A stretch of DNA of 64,000 bases from Anagrus nilaparvatae. Taxonomy: Eukaryota; Arthropoda; Insecta; Hymenoptera; Mymaridae. The notes below the pieces were generated by a model that was given only the letters and a program-made list of their open reading frames with translations, had not been told where the DNA came from and made no database searches. Made by a program: the position numbers and the translations under genes. Positions 1-11,096 of the stretch are shown here, one piece after another (position 1 is the first letter of the stretch; every line of letters starts with the position of its first letter). The DNA lies in contig JAKSXM010000231.1 in NCBI GenBank assembly GCA_022575985.1, positions 7,814,501-7,878,500 of the forward strand, read 5' to 3'.

Positions 1-880
1 AGGGAAGACCTTTTTTTAATAACACAAATTACGATAACTTTCTAATGGTTTCATGCGAAATAATTAAATTCAGGGTAAAATATGCAAAAGTGACATATGG
101 TGTGTAGCATGTGAACAACAAAAAATAAAACATTGTAGTTACAGATAAATATAATTTAATTTCTACTTTTGTATTACACTAACTCACGTTTATTTTTTTT
201 GTATTTTTATTTTTTTAATTTTTTTTTCTCGGAAATGTATGTGACATCCTGCATCAACCATGATAGCATTATGGATCTTGTGCTCCAAGTTACGCATAAA
301 CCCGCAAAGCCCGATGGCTGCATGTATGTTATATAGCAGAATTAACCATTATTCACTCATGTATAACCCTCGGAGACTACTTCGGAATAGAATAATCGTG
401 GTTCACGACGACGTACCAGATTTCTACTGACTAAACACAATAAAACCAACCGGTGCCTTATAACCCCAAAATGGTACCACTTTTTCAGGTATAACTTCAG
501 TTTGAGGAGCGCAACCTATCTGTAAAGGCTTGGATTACAGTTTTAGAATTTGGTCAACGCAAAGTCAGAATATTGGTTTGATAACAGTATCCAAAAAACG
601 AGTGAATTTTTATGAATTGAATGCTAAGAAATAAACCCCATTGTTCATTAATAACTTGAAAATTAAAAAATTTTATGATCTAAGCACCTGTAGATATCCT
701 TGAGTTTTTTTTATGAATTAGGGTAACCCTGATGCAAAAAAAACTCCGCATTTCTCCGCATTTCTCCGCATTTAGCCGCACTTGATTGGATTTTGGAATT
801 TTTGTTATTTTTAATTATTTTAACTCAGAAAAGGATTTTACGGTGAAATAAAGTTCAAAAATGTATATTAAAGTGAAATA
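1..880. other. Intergenic, no gene recognised
   Basis: A+T-rich non-coding sequence. Positions 240-560 have higher G+C than the surroundings, but all frames are interrupted and I recognise no protein. A short direct repeat of CTCCGCATTT (three copies) lies near 745-775. No splice-compatible exon was found. Confidence 0.4.
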
Positions 881-1004
881 TTCATTTTTCCACTAAGATT
901 AGTTAGTGAAAATCAAAAATGGCGTCGTTTGCTAATTTTCAAAAGTTACAAAAATATTTAAAAAAAAGAAGTTCTCAGCTTCATATAGGGTTCCAAAGTC
1001 AAGA

Positions 1005-1145
1005 GAAGCGAATTTAAGGAAAATTTGCTTTGATTTTTCACTCTAATAAATTTTTCCATTTTCCAAGATGGCGAACGAATAAACTAAAACAGTGAAGTTC
1101 TTAGTTTACAGGGGGAGTTCTTGAAAACGAGAAAAGCGAATTTTA
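1005..1145 (+). repeat. Motif-repeat family X, left arm
   Basis: A module of about 120 bp containing TTTTCCAAGATGGCGAACG, followed by a 'GTTCTTGAAAACGAGAAAAGCGAATTTT' type segment (quoted in part). An inverted copy lies at about 7310-7470, so 1.0-7.5 kb may be one old element with long inverted ends made of these modules. Further modules are at 3520-3838, 4150-4262 and 4790-5035. The family is defined only by internal comparison; I do not recognise a named transposon. Confidence 0.6.
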
Positions 1146-1211
1146 AGAAAAAATAATTTATTTGAATAATTATTCAAATTTTATTTATCGCTCGATATTA
1201 AGGAGTGAAGT

Positions 1212-1285
1212 TTAAATTAATAATTTAGAACGTGACTTTTACGAGCATATGCTCGTAAAAGTCACGTTCTAAATTATTAATTTAA
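1212..1285. repeat. Perfect 74-bp palindrome
   Basis: Two perfect 37-bp arms with no spacer, centred on GCATATGC at 1245-1252. Compared with the inverted homologous copy near 7310-7350, the block from about 1146 to 1283 is an insertion, with TTTAAGAAAAA on both sides as a possible target duplication. It reads as a small hairpin element. Confidence 0.85.
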
Positions 1286-1319
1286 GAAAAAAATTTTAAT
1301 TTTTTACCCAAATAATTTT

Positions 1320-1438
1320 GGTTCCTCATAGAGGAACCTTTGTGATAGATGAAATTTTGATTTTTGATTTTTTGGCATATAAGCACGTTTTGGGACCTCA
1401 GGAAGCTAAAAAACCGGTTTTTAAAAAAAGTCTGTATG

Positions 1439-1470
<32 letters not shown>

Positions 1471-3517
1471 ACCGGTGAAATTTCACAACCATTATGGAAT
1501 TAAGACCTAATTTTTTTTTCAAAAATTTTTTCATCAAAAAATCTCAAACTACTTTTTTTTTTTTTTAATTTGGATGTAATACCTCATTTATTTCCACGAA
1601 AGTACTTATATTTGAAAGTACGATTTTTACTCGATATCTCGAATCTGATAACTAATTTTTTGAAAATTTTTTTCTCAAAATTTTTTTCACCAAAAAATAC
1701 AAAAAATACCAATTTTTTTTTTCTTTACGGACGCAGTACTTAATTTATTTCTGTGGAAGTACTAGTTTTAGAAATATCGTTTATAGCATTTTTTTGGACC
1801 TGATACTTAATTTTTTCAAAATTTTTTTCTCAAAATTTTTGTCGCCAAAAAATACAAAAAACGCCAAAATTTTTTTTATTTTAGGACGTAATACTTAATT
1901 TTTTCCTATGAAAGTACGAATATCTCAAATTATCGTTTGTAAAGGATTTCTCCATCTGATACGTAATTTTTCGAAATTTTTTTTTTTCAAAACTTTTTAC
2001 ATAAAAAAATTAAAAAAACACTATATTTTTTTTTCTTTTTGGATGTAGTACCTCATTTTTTTCCATAAAAGTACTGATATCTAGAAGTATCGTTTTTACT
2101 CTATATCTCAAATCTTATAATTTATTTTTGAAAATTTTTTTCTCAAAATTTTTTTCACCAAAAAATACAAAAAATACCAATTTTTTTTTTCTTTACGGAC
2201 GCAGTACTTAATTTATTTCTGTGGAAGTACTAGTTTTAGAAATATCGTTTATAGCAATTTTTTGGACCTGATACATAATTTTTTTAAAATTTTTTTCTCA
2301 AAATTTTTGTTGCCAAAAAATACAAAAAATGCCAAAATTTTTTTTATTTTAGGACGTAATACTTAATTTTTTTCTATGAAAGTACGAATATCTGAAAATA
2401 TTGTAACCGGTGATATTTCACAAATAATTTCTAATAAATTTTATTTTGGAATTAAGACCTAATTTTTTTTTCCAAAATTTTTTCATCAAAAATCTCAAAC
2501 TATTTTTTTTTTTTTTTAATTTGGATGTAATACCTAATTTATTTCCATGAAAGTACTTATATTTGAAAGTACGATTTTTACTCGATATCTCGAATCTGAT
2601 AACTAATTTTTTTTAAATTCTTTTCTCAAAATTTTTTTCACCAAAAAATACAAAAAAAAACTTAATTTTTTTTTATTTTTGGATGTAGTACCTAATTGAT
2701 TTCTATGACAGTACTAGTTTTAGAAATATCGTTTATAGTAATTTTTTGGACCTGAAACTTAATTTTTTCAAAATTTTTTTCTCATAATTAAAAAATCAAA
2801 AAAATTAAAAAATCTGTAATATTTTTTTTTTTTTTAGTGTAATACTTCCTTTAATTCCATGAAAGTACTAATATTTGAAAATTTTGCAATCGGTGGTATT
2901 TAACAACCATTATGGAATTAAGATCTAATTTTTTTTTTCAAAAATTTTTTCATCAAGAGATTTCAAAATACTTTTTTTTTTTTTAATTTAGGTGTTATAC
3001 CTCATTTATTTCCATAAAAGTACTTATATTTGAAAGTATGGTTTTTACTCGATATCTCAAATCTGATAATTAATTTTTTGAAAATTTTTTTCCTAAAATT
3101 TTTTTCACAAAAAAATACAAAGAAAACCAAATTTTTTGTTTGTTTGGACGTAGTACCTAATTAATTTCTATGAGAGTACTAGTTTTAGAAAGCTTATTCA
3201 TAGCAATTTTTTGGATCTGATACCGGATTTTTTCAAAATTTTTTTCTGAATATTAATAAAACAAAAAAATTAAAAAATCTGTAATATTGTTTTTTTTTTA
3301 AGTGTAATACCTAGTTTATTGAAAATTTTTTTCTAAAAATTTGTTAAATAAAAAATATTAAATCACAGCAACATTTTTTTTCTTATAAAATACGGTATTT
3401 AACTTTTTTTTATGAAATACTGATATCTCAAATTATAATTTTTATTAGATAAAATAGACCATTATAAATATTTTGCTATTGTTAATGAGGAACCATAGTG
3501 CCAATCACTTGGCAGCG
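1320..3517 (+). mobile_element. Helentron-like non-autonomous element, copy A
   Basis: Begins with the hairpin GGTTCCTCATAGAGGAACC, followed by a conserved core, a (GT)n/(TATG)n tract at about 1435-1470, and A/T-rich tandem units carrying 'GTAGTACCTAATTTATTTC'-like motifs. It ends with TGAGGAACC (inverse of the 5' end) and a terminal stem-loop TGCCAATCACTTGGCA at 3499-3514. Subterminal inverted repeats, central microsatellite, tandem block and 3' stem-loop together match the known plan of Helentron-associated elements such as Drosophila DINE-1. The inverted homologue at 7260-7300 acts as an empty site: the insertion lies inside an oligo-T run with no target duplication, as expected for Helitron-type insertion. 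It has no coding capacity; the open frame at its 5' end is a by-product of the repeat. Confidence 0.6.
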
Positions 3518-3519
3518 TT

Positions 3520-3838
3520 TTTTATAATTTTCCAGATTTTCCAAAATTGTGGACCAATAAAGTTAAAAAAAAGAAATTTCTATATTACAGGGTGGTTCTT
3601 GAAGTCAATAAAAGTGAACTTCAGAAAAAAATTTTTATTTTTCACCTTACTTAGTTTTTCCATTTTCAAAAATGGCGGACCAAAAAAATATAGAAAAATA
3701 ATCCTAATACTATACAAATGGGTTCTTGAAGTCAAAAAAGGTGAACTTTTGAAAATTTTTTGATTTTTTACTTAAAGTAGTTTTTCCATTTTACAAGATG
3801 GGGGACTAAAAAAACATAGGAAAATAATCCTAATACTA
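3520..3838 (+). repeat. Motif-repeat family X modules
   Basis: Two to three direct modules of about 120 bp, each with 'TTCTTGAAGTCAAnAAA', a Phe/Lys-coding-like A/T stretch and a variant of CAAGATGGCGGACC (3670, 3794). They continue at 4150-4262 after an inserted MITE. The open frame at 3473-3763 lies inside this repeat and is not a credible gene. Confidence 0.6.
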
Positions 3839-4149
3839 TTGAGAACACGCGCCCCCCTCTTTTTTCGTACTTCTAGCGGCGATCACAATAACTTTATATC
3901 CAAGTGCGTAGAGTTTAAAGAATTTAAAAAAAATAATCAAATTATTTTATTAAAAATAATAAATCTCTAAAAAATTTAAAATTAATTTCACCTTTTATTA
4001 ATAAATTAATTTAAACAAATTAAAGTAAAAAATCATTTTTAAAAAGGCTATTTTAATTTATATTAATTTTCAAACTTAAACCACTTGGGTATAATGTTAC
4101 AGGAATTGCCGCTAGAAGTAAGGAAAACGTGGGAGGCGCGCGTTGTCAA
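3839..4149. mobile_element. TA-flanked inverted-repeat MITE
   Basis: 311 bp with about 75-bp imperfect terminal inverted repeats starting TTGAGAACACGCGC and (opposite end) TTGACAACGCGCGC. It interrupts a family-X module between CTAATAC and CAAATGGG. TA flanks both ends, and the uninterrupted homologue at 3708-3730 supports insertion at TA, as in Tc1/mariner-type MITEs. No coding capacity. Confidence 0.7.
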
Positions 4150-4262
4150 TACAAATGGGCTCTTGAAGTCTAGAACACTAAACTTTTAAAAATTTTTATG
4201 ATTTTTCACTTAAATAAGTTTTTCCATTTTACAAGATGGCGGACCAAATAACATAAGAAAAA
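4150..4262 (+). repeat. Motif-repeat family X module
   Basis: Continuation of the module split by the MITE at 3839-4149. It contains TTTTACAAGATGGCGGACC at about 4225-4245. Confidence 0.55.
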
Positions 4263-4499
4263 CTTATAAACGGTTTGTGTAAACACAACCTAAATGCATG
4301 AAACATGTTTACTTCCAGCTGAGGACTAGGTAGAATACAAATGTTACTCAACATTGCAATATAATTTTCTAATTTTATAATTTGTAATTATCACCTTACT
4401 AGCTGTTAAGATTTTAAACCCAATTTATTTTTATTCCCTGAACCTGAATTATTCCAAGTCCCTAAATCGATATTCTTCTAAGTCCTTAAGTCTTATTTG

Positions 4500-4740
4500 A
4501 CCGACCCCTTTAAATAGGACAAATTTGACTACCCGCTTAAATAGAACAAATTTGACCACCCCCCTTAAATAGGACAAATTTGACCACCCCCCTTAAATAG
4601 GACAAATTTGACCACCCTCCTTAAATAAGACAAATTTGACCACCCCCCTTAAATACGACATATTTGACTACCCCCCTTAAATAGGACAAATTTGACCACC
4701 CCCCTTAAATAGGACAAATTTGACCCCCCCCCTTAATTTT
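4500..4740 (+). repeat. 28-bp satellite, about eight copies
   Basis: Head-to-tail units of TTAAATAGGACAAATTTGAC followed by CACCCCCC, differing by single substitutions. Periodicity is 27-29 bp with no spacers, so it is a minisatellite and not a CRISPR array. Confidence 0.9.
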
Positions 4741-4789
4741 CAAATTCTGAGGTACCCCCTCCCTATAAACATGTTCCATGTTAAAAACT

Positions 4790-5035
4790 TACTATACAGG
4801 GGACGTTCTTGAAGTCAAGAAAATTGAATTTTAGGAAAAAAAATTTATATCGATTTTTTACCTAAATAATTTTTTACATTTTCCAAATTGGTGAACCAAT
4901 AAAATTAAAAAATAGAAGTTCCTAATTTACAGCATGGTTCTTGATGTCAAGAAAAGTTAATTTTGAAAAAAAATTTTAATTTTTTACTGTAATAATAAGT
5001 TTTTAGATTTTCCAAGATGGCGAACTAATCTATTT
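4790..5035 (+). repeat. Motif-repeat family X modules
   Basis: Two further modules of about 120 bp with 'GTTCTTGAAGTCAAGAAAA' and TTCCAAGATGGCGAAC (about 5010). They are diverged from the copies at 3520-3838. Confidence 0.55.
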
Positions 5036-5159
5036 TATACAAATTGATGGATTTTATGGAGACGGAGGCTGCTATCTTGTCTACAATTTATTACACAATT
5101 AAAAAATTTCATCCATATTTGAATTTGTTACGTAATTTTTTCGCTTTTGGTTATTTTTT

Positions 5160-5462
5160 GGTAATCTGGTAAGTTTTAGTAAAAAAAACCCCTGTTTTGC
5201 TTTTCAAGTTTTCTCAGCGGGAAAATAAAGTTAAACTCTTATCTTGCGCGCGTTCTGCAAAAATGCTTGTCAAAATACTTCTTTACTTTATTTTCTAATA
5301 TTTGCGAAAAATTATTAATTTTCCAAAAAATAATAGTTGCGCGCTCGAGATTATTGAAAAACAAAACTTCCTGTAAGAGGAAATTTTGATCCAACGTTTT
5401 TCCGCTGAGAAAACTTGGAAAGCAAAACAGGGTTTTTTTTACTAAATTCTTACCAGATTATC
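5160..5462. mobile_element. Inverted-repeat MITE
   Basis: About 300 bp with 58-bp near-identical terminal inverted repeats (TAATCTGGTAAG at the left end, its inverse ending CTTACCAGATTA at 5450-5460). TA is a plausible target duplication. The interior contains GCGCGC-rich words but no open frame. Confidence 0.65.
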
Positions 5463-5519
5463 GACGTATAGTAGAGCAGACGGAATGCTCTTAATCATAA
5501 TAAAGTTAAGGCCAGTGTC

Positions 5520-5935
5520 TCTTTTTTGGGATTATGTTTTTCATTTTTTTTTTTTTTTTTTTGTTTTTTTTTTTTATTATTTTATATTAAAACATTTCAA
5601 GAATCTAAAAAACTAATTTCAAGCAAAAAAAAATATGTTTTTTAGATATTTCGATTTTTATGGGCCTAAGCATTTAAAAACTTTAAACTCGTTTTTCTCA
5701 AAACTACTTGTTTGAAATCGGTTCCCACGCTAGCTCAAAAACTAATTGAGGTATCGACATGAATCTTGTTTCATTTTTTTTGTTATTGCAATACCTAATA
5801 TGTGAACTAACAATATCAGCTTTTTGTGCATCAGAAAAATTTTTATTGTCCATTTTAGGCGCATTTTTTAACGTCAAAAACAGCATTTTTTGTTTTCGGT
5901 TCACCAAAGGGTCAATTTTTCGTATTTCTTGCTAA
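5520..5935 (+). repeat. Dispersed repeat, copy 1
   Basis: Homologous to 20005-20395 (shared words include GAGATATTTCGATTTTTATGG-like and TATCGACNTNAA segments, in the same order throughout). The open frame on the minus strand here is inside the repeat and has no counterpart in the other copy. Confidence 0.6.
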
Positions 5936-6985
5936 ATGTTGGTTCACATACTAGAGGGTACTATAGAGATTAATATGTCTTTATTTTTTTATTTCGATGC
6001 CTACAATAGGCGCTATGATGGGGACCGTTTTTCAATTTTTTTTTCGAGCCTCTACTTTCACGCCATCTACAAACTGTAAAAAAAAGCAAATGAAAGAAAA
6101 ATTTTTTTATGTCATCTAGAATAGTTTTGTAATTATTTTAAAAAAAAATTGTTAAAAAAAACTTTTATAATAAAACAGCTGAGAAAAAAAATGTTGAAAA
6201 TCCTTTGAAAATCATCACAAAAATGAGACAGTGGCCTTAACATAAAGAGTAATTTAAGGTGAGTTGGCATTAAGCCTAAAATAGAAGTAAATTTTGGACT
6301 TAAACATTGCAGTGTCGAATTTCAAAGTTTGGGGTTAGGATTCAGGATCTTTGTGATTGTGTCCGAAAGCGCCCATAAATGGTACTGTATTATTTTTTTT
6401 TTTTTGTAAAAATTTGCTATTTTTTTTGGTAATTGGTTAAATTTTCAGTCCACAGTTTAGAATTTCAAAATTGGACAATATTTAAAAAAAAATTTTCAAG
6501 AAATTGTTTAGCACGCAAAATTTATTTCTTATATTAGGCCTAATTTTAGCGCTATAATAAACACTAAAAATCAGCGCTGAATTTTACCACTAGAATCAGC
6601 ACTTATTTTTATCCCAGGAAGTTTATCGTGTTTTTCATCATTTTTATTTTTGAGGGGTAGTTTAATCTCCGAACGAGTGGGAAAAAATTTAATACTGTAC
6701 TAATGATGTTGTTTTTTTGATTATTAAAGGAAAAGATTTTTTTAAAATTATTGTATTGTTCTGACTATTATTGTTTTTGAATTTGTTGTAAATAAGATTT
6801 TATTCATTTTCATACCCTAAGAGAACCATGGTTAAATAATTTTTTTAAATGTCAAATTTTCTAATAAATAATAATATAATCAGTTCCTGAATAAGTTGTA
6901 AAAAAAATTTAACTTCATCTTCTTTTTAGAAATTTTCTATTTTAAATGGTTATTTTTTACTCCCTGTAGTTAGCCATTGCACCCT
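5936..6985. other. Intergenic, no gene recognised
   Basis: A+T-rich sequence with homopolymer tracts. I see no exon, RNA gene or clear repeat boundaries. Confidence 0.4.
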
Positions 6986-6989
6986 AATA

Positions 6990-7475
6990 TTTTTTTTTGT
7001 CCGCCATCTTGTAAACTGGAAAAACTTAATAAAGTGAAAAATCATAAAAATTTTCAAAAGTTCAGTGTTCTAGACTTCAAGAACCCATTTGTATAATATT
7101 AGGATTATTTTTCTATATTTTTTTGGTCCGCCATCATGGAAAACGGAAAAACTAAATAGAGTGAAAAATAAAATTTTTTTCTTCTAAAGTTCACTTTTAA
7201 TGACTTCAAGAACCAACTTGTAAATTAGGAACTTCTTTTTTTTAACTTTATTGGTTCGCCATTTTGGAAAATCTGGAAAGTTATTAAAAATTATTTGGGT
7301 AAGAAATTAAAATTTTTTTCTTCAAATTCGATTTTCTCGTTTTCAAGAATTCCCCCTGTAAACTAAGAACTTCACTGTTTTAGTTTATTCGTTCGCCATC
7401 TTGGAAAATGAAAAAATTTATTAGAGTGAAAAATCAAAGAAAATTTTCCTTAAGTTGAATAAAATAAAATATTGT
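6990..7475 (-). repeat. Motif-repeat family X, inverted arm
   Basis: Four consecutive modules in inverted orientation, with GGTCCGCCATCTTG-type words at about 7008, 7125, 7253 and 7390. They are homologous to 1005-1145 and 3520-3838 on the plus strand. Because copy A of the Helentron-like element is absent here, this arm shows the pre-insertion sequence. Confidence 0.65.
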
Positions 7476-7864
7476 GTTAAAGGCCCCCTTCCAACCTATC
7501 GCTACACTTCGAAAAATAAAAAAAATACAAAAAAAAAACTAAAACCTAAACTTGATCTAAATGCTCCAAAAATCCAACAATCTTTTCAAAATCAGTTTTT
7601 CCTTCAACATAATTTATTAATTATTTAAAGAAAATATTGTCAAAACGCGGGAAAAATGTAAAACTACTTAACATAAACATATTGTGCCAGATTCCCCTCG
7701 GAACCAGCCGCTACGCTTGGAAAATTCGCTGAAATTCCCCTTACTGTAATAAACAGTAAATATTCAGTTGCGTTGTATAGTAAAATATTATATGGCTTGG
7801 ATTATCACCAATATTTTTTTGTAAATAAAAAATAAACAAAAAATTTTAAAATCATTTTACTTAA

Positions 7865-7990
7865 GAGTTTTGTAAATGACCCTTACTATTAAAAAGAATG
7901 CCCAAAATTGCAGTTTACCATTCGTAAAATATTTACGGGCAATTTAAGCCATTCTTTACTTTTGTGTATACTGGCTCGTAATGTATTATT
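7865..7990. repeat. Small palindromic element (family Y), copy 1
   Basis: Diverged copy of the hairpin family also seen at 23385-23525 and 51698-51830. Features are AAAGAATGNCCNAAATNGCAGT on one arm (quoted in part) and its inverse ending GCCATTCTTTACTTTT on the other. No coding capacity. Confidence 0.5.
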
Positions 7991-8315
7991 TTTTCGGAAT
8001 TCCCAAAAATTGTTATTAAAATTTAGCGGATACCAAGTGATAAGGAATCGAAAGCTTTTAATACTTTAAAAATGCTTTATCTTAAGCTTTTATTTAATTT
8101 CAAAGGTTATGAGAGTATTAATAATCTATATAAATTAATTATGTCCTTCAAAATATATAATAATTTAATACTTATGGAAGTGTATAGTCACAATTTAAAT
8201 AATAAAGGTTAGTTTTTTAATATAAATGACAGTCTTTTTTAAAATTGTGAGAGTAGTACTGAAAAGGTGCTAATACAAACATGACATATTAAAAAATTTA
8301 AAAAAAATTATTATA
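7991..8315. other. 5' flank of odorant receptor A
   Basis: A+T-rich non-coding sequence. No diagnostic promoter element can be assigned from sequence alone. Confidence 0.3.
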
Positions 8316-10328
8316 ATGTTCAGATTACCAAAACCTTTTAAGCTATTAACAGTTTTGGGTCTGTGGATGCCGTTTGATGAATCCCATCATAAGTTTTATA
8401 AATTTATTTATTGTTTATATTCTGCTTTTAATCTAACGCTTCTTCACTTGTTCGGTTTATTACAAATATGTTATTTAATTTGGGGCAGTACAAGTTTTGC
8501 TGATTTTAACGAACAATTGATGTACCAACTTATCATCCTGATTGTTTGTATAAAAATTGATAGCTTTATTATCAACCGGAAGAATATAATAAATTTAGAA
8601 AAAATATTACAAGACCCATTGTTTATACCAATTTCTGAATCTGAAAATCACGTTTACAACAAAGGAAAAAAGAAAAATAGGTAAACATTTTTTTACTGCT
8701 AAAATTACTATCAAGCTATCAAAATACTAACAAATAATATTTACAGATTAATATTTAAACTGTTTTTTTGGTTTTCTCTATCTGGATGTTGTTTAGCAAT
8801 TACAATGCCCTTTTTACTAAATTTTCATAAACCACAGTTTATAGCTAAAAAATGGTTTCCATCTGAATTAACAGGTAAAATTTTTTGGTTAGACTATCTT
8901 TGGGATTTTCATACTGCATTTAATGCACCCTTTGCTCTGAATCTTATTGATTCTATAATTTTTGGGTTTATGCTTGACGGAGCTACACAATTAAATATTT
9001 TAAAGTTACGAATAGAAGGTTATCCAAGCTACGTTGCGCAAGAAAGTACTAAAAAATTTGATAAAAGAACAGTTTCTGAAGTTGAGCAAGCAGTTTTAAA
9101 TAAAATAATTCAACATCACCAAAGTATACTTAAGTAAGGCTATTGTAATTAATTTTGCCAGTAACTAATTTTATAAATATCTGCTGTTTATTTCAGCTAT
9201 ATTGAGGAAGTAATTAATACCTTTCAGGATATAATTTTTGTTCAATTTTTCGTTTTTGCAATTAGCTTGGCAGCAGCAATTATTCAATCGCTAAAACTAT
9301 TAGAAAACTTTGAAATTTATGGCTTTATTCTTGTAAACACAGGTGTCATATTGTTATTACAATTTTTTTTTTATTGCTACTTTGGACAAAATTTAACATC
9401 AAGCGTAAGTTATCTTAAATTATTAAGAATTAAAACAAAATATTAGAAAAAATGCTGGGAAATTTAGATTTATCTAAATTAGATAAGATAATAATTTATA
9501 TTTTGTAATTTAACCATTTTTTATATCTGTAATTGTCATATGACCGCGCCTATTAATAAGACGAAACTAAATACCTTACGAGTTTATTCTATTCAGCACT
9601 CAAAATACCCATAAATATAAACTTATGCAAATAAACGTATCATGGACTTTTATCTTTTAACTAAAATCCAATAGTGTGTCTCAAATTAAAAGAAATGCCG
9701 TAAAAAATAATAAAAAAACGGTTAGCTCTAAAAATTGATTAAATTTATTAAATAAAAATATTCACTTTTCTCTAAAAATGCAATTTACGATTCTTTAAAC
9801 GCTTTTAGCAACAATTCAGAAATAGCCATTACCCTAGGCTACTTTGATTTTTTCTTCATAATTCATTTAAGAAATTTTCTGTCTTTTATATCCAGATATT
9901 TATATAAAAATATTAATCTAAAATTCTTATGGTAGCTCTAAAATTTTTTAACTTCTGAAATATTATGAACATTTTGTAAAATTGCGTTATTTCTCTGTTT
10001 ATCCAAATAATATAAGATTTAATTTTAAATTAAATTCTAGAATGAAAGTTTAAATGAAGCATTTATTAACATGGATTGGACAACTTTAAAAGCTAGGTCT
10101 ATTCGCAAAATTAATATTTTTATTTTGCGGACAAATAAACCTCTGGTAATAAAGTGTCATCATTTCGTAATTTTATCACATGCAAATTTTTTGAAGGTAA
10201 AAATTTAATCTTATTTTACAATAAATGATAAATTTTTTTTTGTTAATAACTTAAAGTTGAATTTTTTTTTAAAGGTTGTTAAGTTTATCTTTTCAGTATT
10301 CAATTTGTTAAGAACTAAAATGATTTAA
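8316..10328 (+). CDS. Odorant receptor A (7tm_6 family), complete, five exons
   Basis: Exons 8316-8680, 8747-9133, 9197-9404, 10041-10196 and 10275-10328, all with GT-AG introns. They sum to 1,170 nt, exactly 390 codons (389 aa), normal for insect odorant receptors. The N-terminus (FKLLTVLGLWMPF) is followed by hydrophobic segments near residues 30-55, 63-85, 122-145, 180-205, 250-275 and 280-305. Family-typical C-terminal motifs are YCYFGQNLTS (end of exon 3), 'MDWTTLKARS' and 'KPLVIKCHHFVILS' (exon 4), and a last short helix ending LLRTKMI (exon 5). It would be a ligand-gated cation channel subunit working with the co-receptor Orco in antennal neurons; that role is known for the family, not shown here. 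No disabling change was seen. The exon pattern matches receptor B at 59.4-62.8 kb, including an identical 156-nt fourth exon. The ligand cannot be inferred. Confidence 0.92.
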
Positions 10329-11096
10329 AAGGAAGTAAAAAGAAGTATATAATAATATAGTAAAGTCTAGTAAAAATTACAGTAATTAAATATTAAAAAG
10401 ACCTTAGACATAGCAGTAATTTAACCTATAACTTATAATTTATTCATAATGTTTTAATGATATTTAAAAGTAATTAATGAACGATTATTTATATTAACGA
10501 CTTTTAATAATATTTGCAGTAAAAAATCAGTACTTTATAAATAATAATTTTAATTTATTTACTACGAATTGAAATTCTTACAAATATATTTAGTAGAAGA
10601 TTTAAAATTATCAATATTCAAAACTAAAAATGTACCTAGACATTTAATTAATATATTTTTATCAACTAATCAGAAATAGTTTTTATCTATAAGAATTTAA
10701 ATAAAATGGATGTAACAATCTATACACATTGTTACTGAATCGATGACATGTACTTTTTACGATAATATAAAACATTAAAGGTTTTTGGCTTAGAGAAATA
10801 GCGATCCTATTCTAGTATTGGTATGTATTTCCTTAAATTTTAAAATAATAATAATAAAAGGAGGAACCGATAAAAAATGAAAAAATTTAATAATGTTTTT
10901 TAATTTTTGTTCGGAAAAAGTTATAAATAAAAATTTGTACAAATTTTAAGTTCGAATTAAAGCAATTAAGAAATAATAAATTTCTTAAAACTATAAATAT
11001 CATGGAATAGCCAGTTATTAGGTCTAAAAATCAAATAAAAAACAAAGTTTATTAATTTTTTTATTTGCAAAATTTTGAGACAAACTTTTCCCCAAA
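10329..11096. other. Intergenic, 3' of odorant receptor A
   Basis: Very A+T-rich; no gene or defined repeat recognised. It ends at the poly(T) that marks the 3' end of the minus-strand LINE. Confidence 0.4.

Noticed and set aside
3473..3763. 96-codon frame
   Set aside because: It spans the end of Helentron-like copy A and family-X modules; homologous modules elsewhere are not open in this frame.
4500..4740. Possible CRISPR-like array of regular 28-bp repeats
   Set aside because: There are no spacers between units and the context is eukaryotic; it is a minisatellite.
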